Assembly (NCBI GenBank): GCA_947460575.1
Contig: CANHIJ010000028.1
Location: 1-39,450 of the forward strand
DNA: 39,450 nt
From: Verrucomicrobiales bacterium
GTDB taxonomy: Bacteria > Verrucomicrobiota > Verrucomicrobiia > Verrucomicrobiales > V1-33
Reading direction: 5' to 3'
The notes under the pieces are model-generated. The model made no database searches, was not told the origin of the DNA, and saw nothing but the letters and a program-made list of their open reading frames with translations. The number at the start of each line of letters is the position of its first letter. Positions within the stretch are counted from its first letter, which is position 1. Both the position numbers and the translations under genes were made by a program. Below, one piece after another: positions 9,477 through 17,303 of the stretch.

Positions 9477-9759
9477 ACCGCCCAAGCGCTAGCGCCCCTG
9501 CCGGGGTGCGGGCGGGGGCCCGCCGCAGGGTGCCATGCCCCGCCCAACTATGGGGTCCAGCATTCAATGCGGTGGTGGCCACGAGCTGCGACAACAACGG
9601 AAGGGACGCACCCAACGGGTGAGCCTCTTGATGCCAGAAAAATCCGCGCAGGCCCCGTCCGTATCGCCTTCAAGGGTCCCCTGCCCCCTTTTAACTCCCA
9701 TTGCTAGGCTAAAAACCGGACCCCTTTTCCCCGCTGGCCGGGTTTCCCCAGCGAGGCCA
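9477..9759. other. gene-free interval between aquaporin and secreted hypothetical
   Basis: 283 bases between two convergent genes. A GC hairpin (GCGGGC 9508-9513 with GCCCGC 9518-9523) lies about 30 bases after the aquaporin stop but has no T-tract. A second hairpin close to the stop of the minus-strand gene is listed separately. No credible ORF or tRNA fold was found. Confidence 0.5.
9709..9756 (-). terminator. weak candidate terminator of the minus-strand run
   Basis: A 9-base stem (9748-9756 with 9729-9737, one G-U pair, loop of 10) begins 4 bases after the stop of the secreted hypothetical gene read on the minus strand. The T run (five T) comes only about 14 bases after the stem, so termination is uncertain. 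Confidence 0.3.
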
Positions 9760-10266
9760 TCAAGGCTGCTTGGCGATGACCCCCTGCAGCAGGCCGCCGT
9801 GGTCCCCGGCGCTCCACGTTCCCGAATAGGTGTCTCCGAAGATCATGACCCGCGCGGAATAGGTCCCGGCACCCGGCAGGGTGAATTGGTCGACCACGAT
9901 CACGGGGGTGTCGCCGGCCCACTTCACCTGCACGGGGACCGGAGCCACGAGGTTGATGGTGCCGTATTGGATGCGGGCGTTGATGACCCAGCGATCGCCT
10001 CCGGTTTTCATGGCGCCGACGATTTCGTATTGCTCGTCGCGGGCCTCTCCCATGGTACCCTTTTCCACGGTGCACCACCGGCCCTTGAAAAGCACCCGGG
10101 CCAGGGCCTTCACAAAAGCGGCTTCCAGTTCCTCTGGCGCCACCCCCTTGGCGGGAGCGACTTCTTTTTCCACGGCAGCTTTCGTTTTGACTGGACCCTC
10201 CGCCGCGAGGGCCCAAGCCCCCGCGCCAAACCAAGCCATCCAAACCCATAGCAATTCTTTTTTCAT
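9760..10266 (-). CDS. conserved secreted protein, unknown function
   Basis: A 168-aa protein. The start at ATG 10266 (MKKELLWVWM...) gives a classic signal peptide ending near ALAAEG; the frame opens 10 codons earlier but without a hydrophobic gain. The mature part has a charged helical region (about 25-60) and a beta-rich part with the motifs GRWCTVEKG, GDRWVINARIQYG, VPVQVKWAGDTPVIVVD, GAGTYSARVMIFGDTYSGTW. From memory these motifs recur in uncharacterised exported proteins of Planctomycetes and Verrucomicrobia. No enzyme motif is visible. It follows the esterase/SMP-30 gene after 61 bases on the same strand and may be co-transcribed with it. Confidence 0.75.
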   Translation of the reverse strand: MKKELLWVWMAWFGAGAWALAAEGPVKTKAAVEKEVAPAKGVAPEELEAAFVKALARVLFKGRWCTVEKGTMGEARDEQYEIVGAMKTGGDRWVINARIQYGTINLVAPVPVQVKWAGDTPVIVVDQFTLPGAGTYSARVMIFGDTYSGTWSAGDHGGLLQGVIAKQP

Positions 10267-10327
10267 AGCCGTATTTTTCAATAAAATTCCTGACACATCT
10301 ACCTCGCCCGAGCCTGCGGGGCAAGTC

Positions 10328-12070
10328 CTACAAGCGGGGTGCTTCTGGCTTGAGAGGCGCTTCGGAGGGGCGCACTCCCTTCACTAAAGTCTGGCGCTTC
10401 CACACCTTGTCCCCCGCGGTCAAAAAGAGGGTATCCCGAGCCGCCCCGCCAAAAGCGAGGTTCGAAGCTTTGCCATTGGGGGGAAGCTTGATGATCCCAT
10501 TCACCCGGCCAGCCTGGTCGCAGTATTGAATGCCCAAGCTAGAGGCCACATACAACATCCCCGAAGTGTCCGCAGCCAAGCCATCCGCCCCGCTGCCGGG
10601 AGCGGCGTCTGGCAGGTGCAGGTGAAAATAGGGCTGCTTGTATTGCAGGGCGCCATCCGGCTTGATTTGATAGGACCACACAAACCGCCCCAAAGTGTCG
10701 GCCACATAAAGCAGCGACTGATCCGGGCTCAAGGTGATGCCATTGGGCATGGCCAATCCCTCGTCGACCAATTCTTTGCGGCCGTCCGGGGCGACGTGCC
10801 ACACCTGGCGGTGCTTGTGGTCGGTGAACCACATGTGCCCCGAGTGGGCTACCGCAACATCATTGGGATCGAGGTCGGAGGCAATCACGGAGCGCTCCCC
10901 AGTAGTCGTGTTCCAGGCGGCGATGCAGCGGTCTTGGTTGCAGGCGGCATAGAGGCGGCCGTCGGGCCCAAAGGCCATGCCGTCGGCCCCGCCGGTCTTT
11001 TCTGCAAAGAGCTTCACGGCGCCGTCGAGGCCGACGCGATATATTTTTTGTTGGCCGGAATCGGCAAAGAAAACCGTGCCATCGGGGGCAGCATCGGGCC
11101 CCTCGGTGAAGACGTGGCCCTCGCTGACCAATTGCCAGTCCTGCCCGGGAGCCAACACCTTCATGATTGGCTGCCGTTCATTGCGGGCGGCCACCAAGGC
11201 TTGGCCATGGTCGCGCCACAGCCAACGCAGCGCCTCGGGCAGGATGGAGCCGCCCTGCTTGCCGCTGTGGCCACCGTCGCCCCAAACATGGTTGACGTCG
11301 TAGCCGGAAAAAGTTAGAGCGCTGAGCATGCCCTGGTTGGCGTTCCACCAGTCGCCGCCATAAATGTTGAGATCATTGGAGCCGTCCTGAAGAAAAACCC
11401 GTAGGGGCTTGGGCTCGGACTTGCGGATCAGGGTGGGGTATTCATGGCCGCCCCGCAGGCCCACATAAGTGCCGATAGTGCTAAAAACCCGGCGGAAGGC
11501 CTCGGGATGCTCCCAGGCCGCCGTGAAAGCGGCAATGGCCCCAGAACTGGCCCCACCAATGCCGCGATCGTCTGGATTGTCCGAGATATTCCACTTTTTC
11601 TTCAGCTCGGGGATGGCCTCGTCGATCAGAAAACGCGCGTAGGCCGGACCCAAACCATCGTATTCAAAGCTGCGATTGAAGCGAGGCAAGGCCTGAGGGC
11701 CCGAGGCTGGAACGACCCCGGGATTGATAAAAAGGCCGATAGTGACGGGCATCTGTCCGGCCGCAATGAGGTTATCGAAAACCACAGGGACGCGCCAGCC
11801 GCCCTCGCGGCCCACGTAGCCACCTCCATCCTGAAAGATCATCAGGCAGGTCGGCTTGGTGGCATCATACTGGGCTGGGATGTAGACCCAGGCTTCGTGC
11901 TCTGCCCCCGGAAATACCTTGCTGACCCCTAGCGCCAACTTCTCCTCGCGGCCCTGCGAGACCCCCGGCTTGACCTGGGAGTCGGGCCCTAGTTGGTAGT
12001 CATCCGCACCGCGGACCTGGCAGGATAAGGCAAGACCGAGAACGACCGGAAGAAGGCGAGGATTGGGCAT
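10328..12070 (-). CDS. secreted esterase fused to SMP-30/gluconolactonase domain
   Basis: A 580-aa exported two-domain hydrolase. After a signal peptide (MPNPRLLPVVLGLALS...GA) comes an alpha/beta-hydrolase of the Esterase D/feruloyl-esterase type (about 45-300). It has the nucleophile elbow GGASSGA (Ser175), a likely acid in FLQDGSNDLN (Asp233) and the His in WGDGGHSG (His268). The second half (about 305-565) is a six-bladed SMP-30/gluconolactonase propeller with the repeats EGPDAAPDGTVFFADSG, DGMAFGPDGRLYAACN, DPNDVAVAHSGHMWFTD and MPNGITLSPDQSLLYVAD, whose Glu/Asn/Asp positions bind the divalent metal. Combined ester and lactone hydrolysis suggests breakdown of plant or algal polysaccharide side chains. 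Substrate specificity cannot be inferred. It lies 85 bases after leuD on the same strand. Confidence 0.87.
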   Translation of the reverse strand: MPNPRLLPVVLGLALSCQVRGADDYQLGPDSQVKPGVSQGREEKLALGVSKVFPGAEHEAWVYIPAQYDATKPTCLMIFQDGGGYVGREGGWRVPVVFDNLIAAGQMPVTIGLFINPGVVPASGPQALPRFNRSFEYDGLGPAYARFLIDEAIPELKKKWNISDNPDDRGIGGASSGAIAAFTAAWEHPEAFRRVFSTIGTYVGLRGGHEYPTLIRKSEPKPLRVFLQDGSNDLNIYGGDWWNANQGMLSALTFSGYDVNHVWGDGGHSGKQGGSILPEALRWLWRDHGQALVAARNERQPIMKVLAPGQDWQLVSEGHVFTEGPDAAPDGTVFFADSGQQKIYRVGLDGAVKLFAEKTGGADGMAFGPDGRLYAACNQDRCIAAWNTTTGERSVIASDLDPNDVAVAHSGHMWFTDHKHRQVWHVAPDGRKELVDEGLAMPNGITLSPDQSLLYVADTLGRFVWSYQIKPDGALQYKQPYFHLHLPDAAPGSGADGLAADTSGMLYVASSLGIQYCDQAGRVNGIIKLPPNGKASNLAFGGAARDTLFLTAGDKVWKRQTLVKGVRPSEAPLKPEAPRL

Positions 12071-12155
12071 GGGAGTGTGCCCAGGAACGACCCGCCCAGC
12101 GGGCTCCTTTCAGGGCCCACCCTAGAATCCTAACTATAAACGCCGCCGCGGGCGC

Positions 12156-12758
12156 TTAGCGCGCCAGATAGGGCAACTGGGCCGCGGTGGCCGCCACCGC
12201 GTCTTCAGCCTCGAGGAGGTCGGCGATGGGGTCCCAGTGCCCGGCGATGAGCACCTCGCGGGCGCTCTCCGGCATGGCCACGGTGAAGTTTTCCGCGCCA
12301 AAGAAAACGCGGTTTTGCGCGACATCTACGGTGACCTCCAGGGTGGGATCTGCTTCCAAGCGGGAGGCGAGCCAGGCGATGTCGGCCGTGGTGGCCGTGA
12401 CGCAGGGGATGCCGAGGGTAGTGCAATTGCTAAAAAAGATTTCGGCGAAGCTCTCCGCCACCACGGCGCGGAACCCGTAGCGGTAGAGTGCCTGCGGGGC
12501 GTGCTCCCGGGAGGATCCGCAGCCAAAATTCACTCCCGAGAGCAGCACCTTGGCGCCATTGAATCGCGGATCGTTGAGCGGGTGGACCTTGTCGCTGCCG
12601 TCGGCGTGCTTGCGCACATCGTAAAACAAATACTCCCCCAAACCGTCGAAGGTGACGCACTTCATAAAGCGCGCTGGGATGATGCGGTCGGTGTCGATGT
12701 CGGAACCGGGGACGTAACACGCGGTGCCGGCGACCTGCAGAATTTTCTCGAGAGCCAT
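12156..12758 (-). CDS. leuD: 3-isopropylmalate dehydratase small subunit
   Basis: A 200-aa swivel-domain subunit that with LeuC isomerises 2-isopropylmalate to 3-isopropylmalate in leucine biosynthesis. Diagnostic motifs are GSDIDTDRIIPARF near the N-terminus, LLSGVNFGCGSSREHAP in the middle and ESFAEIFFSNCTTLGIP after it. Length matches LeuD (about 200 aa). The large subunit gene leuC, usually adjacent, is not in the window; the neighbours are hpf upstream (132-base gap) and the esterase downstream. There is no Shine-Dalgarno and the leader is pyrimidine-rich. Confidence 0.93.
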   Translation of the reverse strand: MALEKILQVAGTACYVPGSDIDTDRIIPARFMKCVTFDGLGEYLFYDVRKHADGSDKVHPLNDPRFNGAKVLLSGVNFGCGSSREHAPQALYRYGFRAVVAESFAEIFFSNCTTLGIPCVTATTADIAWLASRLEADPTLEVTVDVAQNRVFFGAENFTVAMPESAREVLIAGHWDPIADLLEAEDAVAATAAQLPYLAR

Positions 12759-12890
12759 GGGGGAAGGAATGTTTTGAGCTAGAGTTGAGGAATCTGCTCA
12801 TCCATTAAGACGGGGACAGATCTGCGTAAAGGGGGAAGCGCAGCCGCCGAGGCCGCCCTTCCCCCAAAAATGTGCTGAATTCCCCCAGCC

Positions 12891-13487
12891 TCAGGTGGCC
12901 GCCGCGCTGGCGGGCAACTCCATCATGCCGTAGTCGCCATCCGGGCGCCGGAACACAATGCTGAGCTGATGGGTCTTTTGGTTTTGAAAGACCAGAAAAC
13001 CGCGGTCTCCCATTTCCAGTTCCGTGATGGCCTCATCGGGATAGAGCGGGCGAATGCGGTAGTTTTCCCGGTGGATGATGAGGGGCTCCAGTTCCTCCTG
13101 CTCGTGGTCGTCGATGGACTCGGAGTGAAAAACCTGCTCGTCCATGTGGCGGATGGAGCCGCTGCGCGGGCGGTGATTCTTCAGCAGGCGCGTCTTGTGC
13201 TTCCGCATGCGCCGGGCAATTTTGCTGACCGTTTCATCGATCGCAGCGTAGAGCACCTCGGAGGTGGAACTCGCTTCAATCGTGATGTGGTTCGCGCAAA
13301 ATAACACGATCTCGGCAATTTGGCGCAGGGGCGGCTGCACGTCGAGGACGACCTTGGCCTCAATAATCCGCGGGTAGTCGAGATGCAGGCTCTCGATTTT
13401 CTTGCGGGCATAGTCACGAATCGCCTCGGTAACCTCGATGTGGCGACCGGTCACAGTGATGCTCAGATCAACGTTGGCAGTTTGCAT
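12891..13487 (-). CDS. hpf: long-form ribosome hibernation promoting factor
   Basis: A 198-aa cytoplasmic protein. The N-terminal ~100 residues form the beta-alpha-beta S30AE domain (ITVTGRHIEVTEAIRDYARK, AKVVLDVQ, YAAIDETVSKIARRMRKHKTR) that sits in the 30S decoding groove of idle ribosomes. A linker follows, then the C-terminal dimerisation domain (NYRIRPLYPDEAITELEMG, FLVFQNQKT, VFRRPDGDYGMME) that links two 30S subunits in 100S disomes. Having both domains makes it the long form. It follows lptB by 54 bases on the same strand, echoing the enterobacterial lptB-rpoN-hpf order without rpoN. Confidence 0.93.
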   Translation of the reverse strand: MQTANVDLSITVTGRHIEVTEAIRDYARKKIESLHLDYPRIIEAKVVLDVQPPLRQIAEIVLFCANHITIEASSTSEVLYAAIDETVSKIARRMRKHKTRLLKNHRPRSGSIRHMDEQVFHSESIDDHEQEELEPLIIHRENYRIRPLYPDEAITELEMGDRGFLVFQNQKTHQLSIVFRRPDGDYGMMELPASAAAT

Positions 13488-13541
13488 GGTTTTCGTGGTT
13501 TGGGTTCAGGTTCGGGGACAAAAAGAAGGGGGCCGCGGCCC

Positions 13542-14318
13542 TCACATGCTGAAGCTCTCGCCCAAATAGAGCTGGCGGCTCAGCGGGTCGTTGACCAAAA
13601 AATCTTGGGTGCCTTCGCGGCGCACCCGGCCCTCAAAAATGAGGTAGGCCCGATCCACAATGGACAAGGTCTCGCGCACGTTGTGGTCCGTGATCAAAAT
13701 GGCGAGGCCCGCCTCACTGAGATGGCGCACGATCTCTTGAATCTCGCTGACCGCGATCGGATCCACCCCGCTGAAGGGCTCATCGAGCATCAAGAGGCTG
13801 GGCTCGGTGACCAGGCTGCGGGCGATCGTGAGGCGCCGCTTTTCTCCGCCGGACAGGGTCAGGGCCAAGCTGCGGCGGATGTGGCTGATCCCAAAGCGCT
13901 CCAGCAACCCTTCGCAGCGCTCCCGCTGCTCCGCCTTGGACAGAGGCATCGTCTCCATCACCGCCATGATATTTTGCTCCACCGTGAGCTTGCGGAAAAT
14001 CGACTCCTCTTGTGGCAAATAGCCCATGCCCAGGCGGGCCCGCTTGTACATGGGCAAGCGCGTGGCGTCTTGCCCATTAAAGAGCACCTGCCCCCCATTG
14101 GGCGGCACCAATCCCACAATCATGTAAAATGTGGTGGTTTTCCCCGCCCCATTCGGCCCCAGTAGCCCCACGATCTCTCCCGGCCGCACGTGGATATCCA
14201 CCCCGTTCACGACCGCCCGGCCATCGTAGACCTTCTTCAATCCGCGGGTCGACAGCAACAAGCCTTCCTCGGCCATCTCCGGGGGAGCGGTCGCAGCGTC
14301 AGATAAAGTTACAGACAT
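13542..14318 (-). CDS. lptB: LPS export ABC transporter ATP-binding protein
   Basis: A 258-aa cytoplasmic ATPase of the LptB2FG exporter that extracts LPS from the inner membrane. It has Walker A GPNGAGKTT, the LptB-typical sequence TTTFYMIVGLV, Q-loop LPQEESIFRKLTVEQN, signature LSGGEKRR, Walker B LLMLDEPFSGVDPIAV and the H-loop region TDHNVRETL. These match LptB rather than other ABC ATPases. A ~20-residue N-terminal extension before LLLSTRGLKK is longer than usual. It lies in the LPS cluster between the LptA-like gene (54 bases upstream) and hpf (54 bases downstream). LptF and LptG genes are not in the window. Confidence 0.95.
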   Translation of the reverse strand: MSVTLSDAATAPPEMAEEGLLLSTRGLKKVYDGRAVVNGVDIHVRPGEIVGLLGPNGAGKTTTFYMIVGLVPPNGGQVLFNGQDATRLPMYKRARLGMGYLPQEESIFRKLTVEQNIMAVMETMPLSKAEQRERCEGLLERFGISHIRRSLALTLSGGEKRRLTIARSLVTEPSLLMLDEPFSGVDPIAVSEIQEIVRHLSEAGLAILITDHNVRETLSIVDRAYLIFEGRVRREGTQDFLVNDPLSRQLYLGESFSM

Positions 14319-14372
14319 GAACGTGATAACTGGGGGAAAATAGAAAACCGAAAGCGCGCGCCCGCCGCCGCC

Positions 14373-15539
14373 TCACTCGGCAGGCTGCGCTCGCGGGGGG
14401 GCCGCCGCGTCGGTGCGATCCGGCTTGGGCTCGCCCAAATCCCGCACCGTGCAGCCCTCACTGTAGCTCTTGCCGTTGGGGACGAGCACGATTTTGGCGT
14501 CCTGGCGCGTTCCCACGATGACGTTGTTGCCCTCCTGGGCCTCCGGCCAATCGGTCAAGACCATGTTGCCAGAGCGCTTGTCGTAAATCATTGAGCCGCC
14601 CTTGCCGGACTGGGTCTTGCCGTTTTCCACCCGCACAATATTGACCCGGCCGGTGGCGATGACCCGCTCAAAGGGGGCGTCCTTTTTCGCTTCGGCCTTG
14701 GCCCCCGCTTGGCCCGCCGCTGGCGCGCCTCCAGCGCCGGGCTGCACGGGATCGAGCCCGCGGCTTGGCTGGGGCTTGGGGGCGGGAGCGGGGGCCGCCG
14801 CTTTGAGCCCGGCGAATCCATCGCCCTCCGCGCTGGCGAGCATTTCAATGCGGTCCCCCTCGAGCACCATGCTGGGGGTTTTGACTTGGGCCGTGCCCGC
14901 CACCACGTAGGTGCGGCTCCGCGGGTCTTGAGGGGGCAACGCCCTCTCGGGGTGGGTCGGGTCCTGCGTGGGCGGAAAAATAATGGTGTCCCCCGTGACC
15001 AGAAAACCCGGGGTGCGGCGCTTGGCTGGGGCCCCCGGAGCTTCCGCAGGCACGGGCGGCGGCACTTGGTCAAACGTCGAGGGGCCAAATTTTGCCGGAG
15101 GCGCGCCGCCCGGCTTCTTCGCCTTGGACGCGAGGGCTGCGGCCTGCTTCTTGGCCTCTTCCAGCAACTTTTTGGCCTCGTCGCCCCCGAGCGCTTCCTT
15201 AGCTTTTTTCATGGCATCCTGCAGGGCCGCGCTGTCCCCCGGCGAAAGCTTGTCCTTCACGGACTTAAGCACCTTGGCCGGATCCTCCTGGAGGTCCTTG
15301 GCTTGGATGCGCTTGATCTCCTTTTCCGCGGCCTCTTGGCGTTGGCCCGCCTCGCGCAGTTTGGCCGCCGCCTCTTCCAATTGCTTTTTGGAGCGGTCGT
15401 CCTGCTTGAGTCGGTTGAGCGCGCTCTGCGCCGCCTTGTGCACCGGCGGCTTGGGCCCCTCGGGGGGAGTCGGCGCCGCCGCGCCCGCGCAGAGCAACCC
15501 AGTCCAAACCGGCAAAAGGCGGAGAAAAAGCGGTGTCAT
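14373..15539 (-). CDS. LptA/OstA-like periplasmic protein, atypical
   Basis: A 388-aa exported protein. The order is: signal peptide (1 to about 21), a Lys/Ala/Glu-rich predicted coiled coil (about 33-142), a Pro/Ala linker, then OstA/LptA-like beta segments GFLVTGDTIIF, TYVVAGTAQVKTPSMVLEGDRIEML (210-234), ERVIATGRVNIVRVENGKT (291-309) and GSMIYDKRSGNMVLTDWPE (315-333). The beta part is split by an Ala/Pro/Gly-rich insert (about 241-289). The pattern 'A.G.V.I......S.ad...Y......~~.L' is the LptA jellyroll repeat that bridges LPS across the periplasm. Classical LptA is about 185 aa, so this is twice the usual size. Its start overlaps the stop of the LptC-like gene (ATGA), supporting joint function, and lptB follows. 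Confidence 0.75.
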   Translation of the reverse strand: MTPLFLRLLPVWTGLLCAGAAAPTPPEGPKPPVHKAAQSALNRLKQDDRSKKQLEEAAAKLREAGQRQEAAEKEIKRIQAKDLQEDPAKVLKSVKDKLSPGDSAALQDAMKKAKEALGGDEAKKLLEEAKKQAAALASKAKKPGGAPPAKFGPSTFDQVPPPVPAEAPGAPAKRRTPGFLVTGDTIIFPPTQDPTHPERALPPQDPRSRTYVVAGTAQVKTPSMVLEGDRIEMLASAEGDGFAGLKAAAPAPAPKPQPSRGLDPVQPGAGGAPAAGQAGAKAEAKKDAPFERVIATGRVNIVRVENGKTQSGKGGSMIYDKRSGNMVLTDWPEAQEGNNVIVGTRQDAKIVLVPNGKSYSEGCTVRDLGEPKPDRTDAAAPPRAQPAE

Positions 15540-16291
15540 GGTTGGCGGGGCGGAGCAGGTTGGGGAGGGCGGGCGGGGCTTGCCGCCGCAGGCTTGGCCC
15601 CCGGCGGCGGGGCTTCCGCTTCCTCTCGATAAAAGGTCATGCGCACCCTCCCATCGATGCGGGTTAAGCCTGAAGCACGATCGTGCAACATGGTGTCGCC
15701 CTCAACGACAAACTGCCGGTTTTCAATCCTGACCGGCTGGCTGGTCATGAGGACTTCGTTTTTCAAATCGTACACGCCGCGCTCGATTGCCAACTTTAGG
15801 GTCGGCGCGGCGCTGCCGTCGGCGGCCAATGGCTCGTCGTACTGCACCCACTGGGCGCGGTCGAATTGCACGTGGTCCTCGTCCAAGCGGGTCACGACCG
15901 CGCTTTCGAAAAGCGACGCCAGCGGCGCGGTCACCCCCGCGATGCCGCCCAGCACCGGATCCAAAACCGCGCGGTCCGTCGCCACCGGCCGGTACATCGG
16001 ATAGTGCACGCCGCGGTGGCTGCGCCCCGACGGCATCATCATGTCCAAGCGCGCGCGGCTCAGCACATCCATCCCCCGCAGCGCGCCACCCTCGGCCGGT
16101 GGCAACAGCGCCGGGCCCGCGCCCTCCTCTTCGTCCCCCGGGGCCAGCGCCCCGGACTTTTCCGCCGCCGGTTCGGGCGCTTTTTCCGCCGCCGGTTCGG
16201 GCGCCGCCGCGCTCCCTCCGGGCGCCGGGTCTTTGGCCCACGCCGCCCCCGCCAGCCATAAGCCTAAGGGGGCCATCAGAAGACGTCTCAT
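15536..16291 (-). CDS. LptC-like exported protein
   Basis: A 251-aa protein with an N-terminal hydrophobic segment (MRRLLMAPLGLWLAGAAWA) that may be a signal peptide or membrane anchor. It is followed by an Ala/Pro/Glu-rich linker containing an exact tandem APEPAAEK repeat. The beta-rich C-terminal half has the LptC-type end motif: LMTSQPVRIENRQFVVEGD (181-199) and GLTRIDGRVRMTFYR (208-222). It then ends in a Pro/Ala tail. LptC is the inner-membrane-anchored dock that passes LPS from LptB2FG to LptA. Position (kdsA, this gene, the LptA-like gene by 4-base overlap, lptB) supports that role. Sequence alone is only moderately convincing, so the name is withheld. Confidence 0.65.
   Translation of the reverse strand: MRRLLMAPLGLWLAGAAWAKDPAPGGSAAAPEPAAEKAPEPAAEKSGALAPGDEEEGAGPALLPPAEGGALRGMDVLSRARLDMMMPSGRSHRGVHYPMYRPVATDRAVLDPVLGGIAGVTAPLASLFESAVVTRLDEDHVQFDRAQWVQYDEPLAADGSAAPTLKLAIERGVYDLKNEVLMTSQPVRIENRQFVVEGDTMLHDRASGLTRIDGRVRMTFYREEAEAPPPGAKPAAASPARPPQPAPPRQP
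16158..16205. repeat. 24-bp tandem repeat inside the LptC-like gene
   Basis: Two nearly identical 24-bp units (CCGCCGCCGGTTCGGGCGC core starting at 16162 and 16186) encode the duplicated APEPAAEK linker. The period is a multiple of three, so it can vary in copy number without frameshift. Confidence 0.7.
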
Positions 16292-16300
16292 GCGGGGGGG

Positions 16301-17140
16301 TCAAGTGTTGACGAGCTCATGGATAGAGCGCAGCTGACGCAAAACTTTGCCTAGATCTGACAGCGGCACTTGATTGGGTCCATCGGAAAAGGCCAGCGCA
16401 GGGTTGATGTGCGTCTCCATAAACACCCCGTCGCAGCCCGCCGCCACCGCCGCCCGGGCCAGCACCGGCGCCAAATGGCCGTCGCCCCCGGTACTTCCGC
16501 CCAGCCCGCCAGGCCGCTGCACCGAGTGCGTGGCATCAAATACCACGCGGTATCCCTGCTCCCGGATCCAATAGAGCGAGCGCATGTCGGCCACCAAGTT
16601 GTTGTAGCCAAAACTCGCGCCCCGCTCGGTGAAGAAAAAGGTCTCGCACCCCGCTCCTTTGAGTTTGTCGGCGATGTTTTTGACGTCCCAAGGCGCTAAA
16701 AATTGACCCTTTTTGACGTTCACCACCCGGCCGGTCTCCGCGGCCGCTACGATGAGGTCGGTCTGCCGACACAGGAACGCCGGAATCTGCAGCACATCTA
16801 AGTATTTTCCCGCCACGCGCGCCTCCTCCGGGGTGTGCACATCGGTCGTCACTGGCACCCCCAATTCCCGGCCCACCTCCGCGAGCAGCGCGCAGCCCGC
16901 CTCACAGCCTGGCCCGCGATACGCCCCCCCCGAAGTCCGGTTGGCCTTGTCATAAGAGGCCTTGAACACAAACTTGACCCCTACTTCCTCGGCCACCGCC
17001 TGGATGGAACGCGCCATCTCCCAGACAAAGGCCTCGGACTCCATCACGCAGGGCCCCAAGATAAACAATGGCTTCGCGCCATCCAAAAACAGCGGACCCA
17101 CCGGGATCACCGGCAACACAACGTGAGGAGGAATCGTCAT
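16301..17140 (-). CDS. kdsA: 3-deoxy-8-phosphooctulonate synthase
   Basis: A 279-aa TIM-barrel enzyme condensing phosphoenolpyruvate with arabinose 5-phosphate to Kdo-8-phosphate, the first committed step of the Kdo sugar of LPS. Recognisable motifs are FKASYDKANRTS, PVTTDVHTPEEA, LQIPAFLCRQTDL, VNVKKGQFLAPWD, FFTERGASFGYNNLV, FDATHSVQRPGG and FMETHINPALAFSDG. The early motif LGPCVMES carries Cys31 where metal-independent enzymes such as E. coli KdsA have Asn, so this should be a metal-dependent (class II) enzyme. It is first of the minus-strand LPS export run, 9 bases ahead of the LptC-like gene, and divergent from tyrS. Confidence 0.95.
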   Translation of the reverse strand: MTIPPHVVLPVIPVGPLFLDGAKPLFILGPCVMESEAFVWEMARSIQAVAEEVGVKFVFKASYDKANRTSGGAYRGPGCEAGCALLAEVGRELGVPVTTDVHTPEEARVAGKYLDVLQIPAFLCRQTDLIVAAAETGRVVNVKKGQFLAPWDVKNIADKLKGAGCETFFFTERGASFGYNNLVADMRSLYWIREQGYRVVFDATHSVQRPGGLGGSTGGDGHLAPVLARAAVAAGCDGVFMETHINPALAFSDGPNQVPLSDLGKVLRQLRSIHELVNT

Positions 17141-17303
17141 AAAAAAACTACTTCACCCTAAACCACGCCCCTCCCCCCGGTGCAACGGCTTCGTAGCCCC
17201 GCCATCTCCCCTCCCGCCCCGCCTATCACCCCTTAAGCCCCCAGCACCGCATCCCCTCGCCAGCCAAAAAATCCCCGTGCGCTTGGCCGCATCCGCGCCA
17301 ACC
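17141..17303. promoter_or_regulatory. divergent kdsA / tyrS intergenic region
   Basis: About 160 bases between the start codons of kdsA (leftward) and tyrS (rightward), strongly C-rich on the plus strand. A possible minus-strand promoter for the LPS cluster is TTGCAC, 17 bases, TTTAGG ending about 20 bases before the kdsA ATG, but the -10 match is poor. No riboswitch-like or T-box structure for tyrS was recognised. Confidence 0.3.

Noticed and set aside
9508..9523. GC-only hairpin after the aquaporin gene
   Set aside because: Six-base stem with a G loop and no T-tract; common in such GC-rich DNA.
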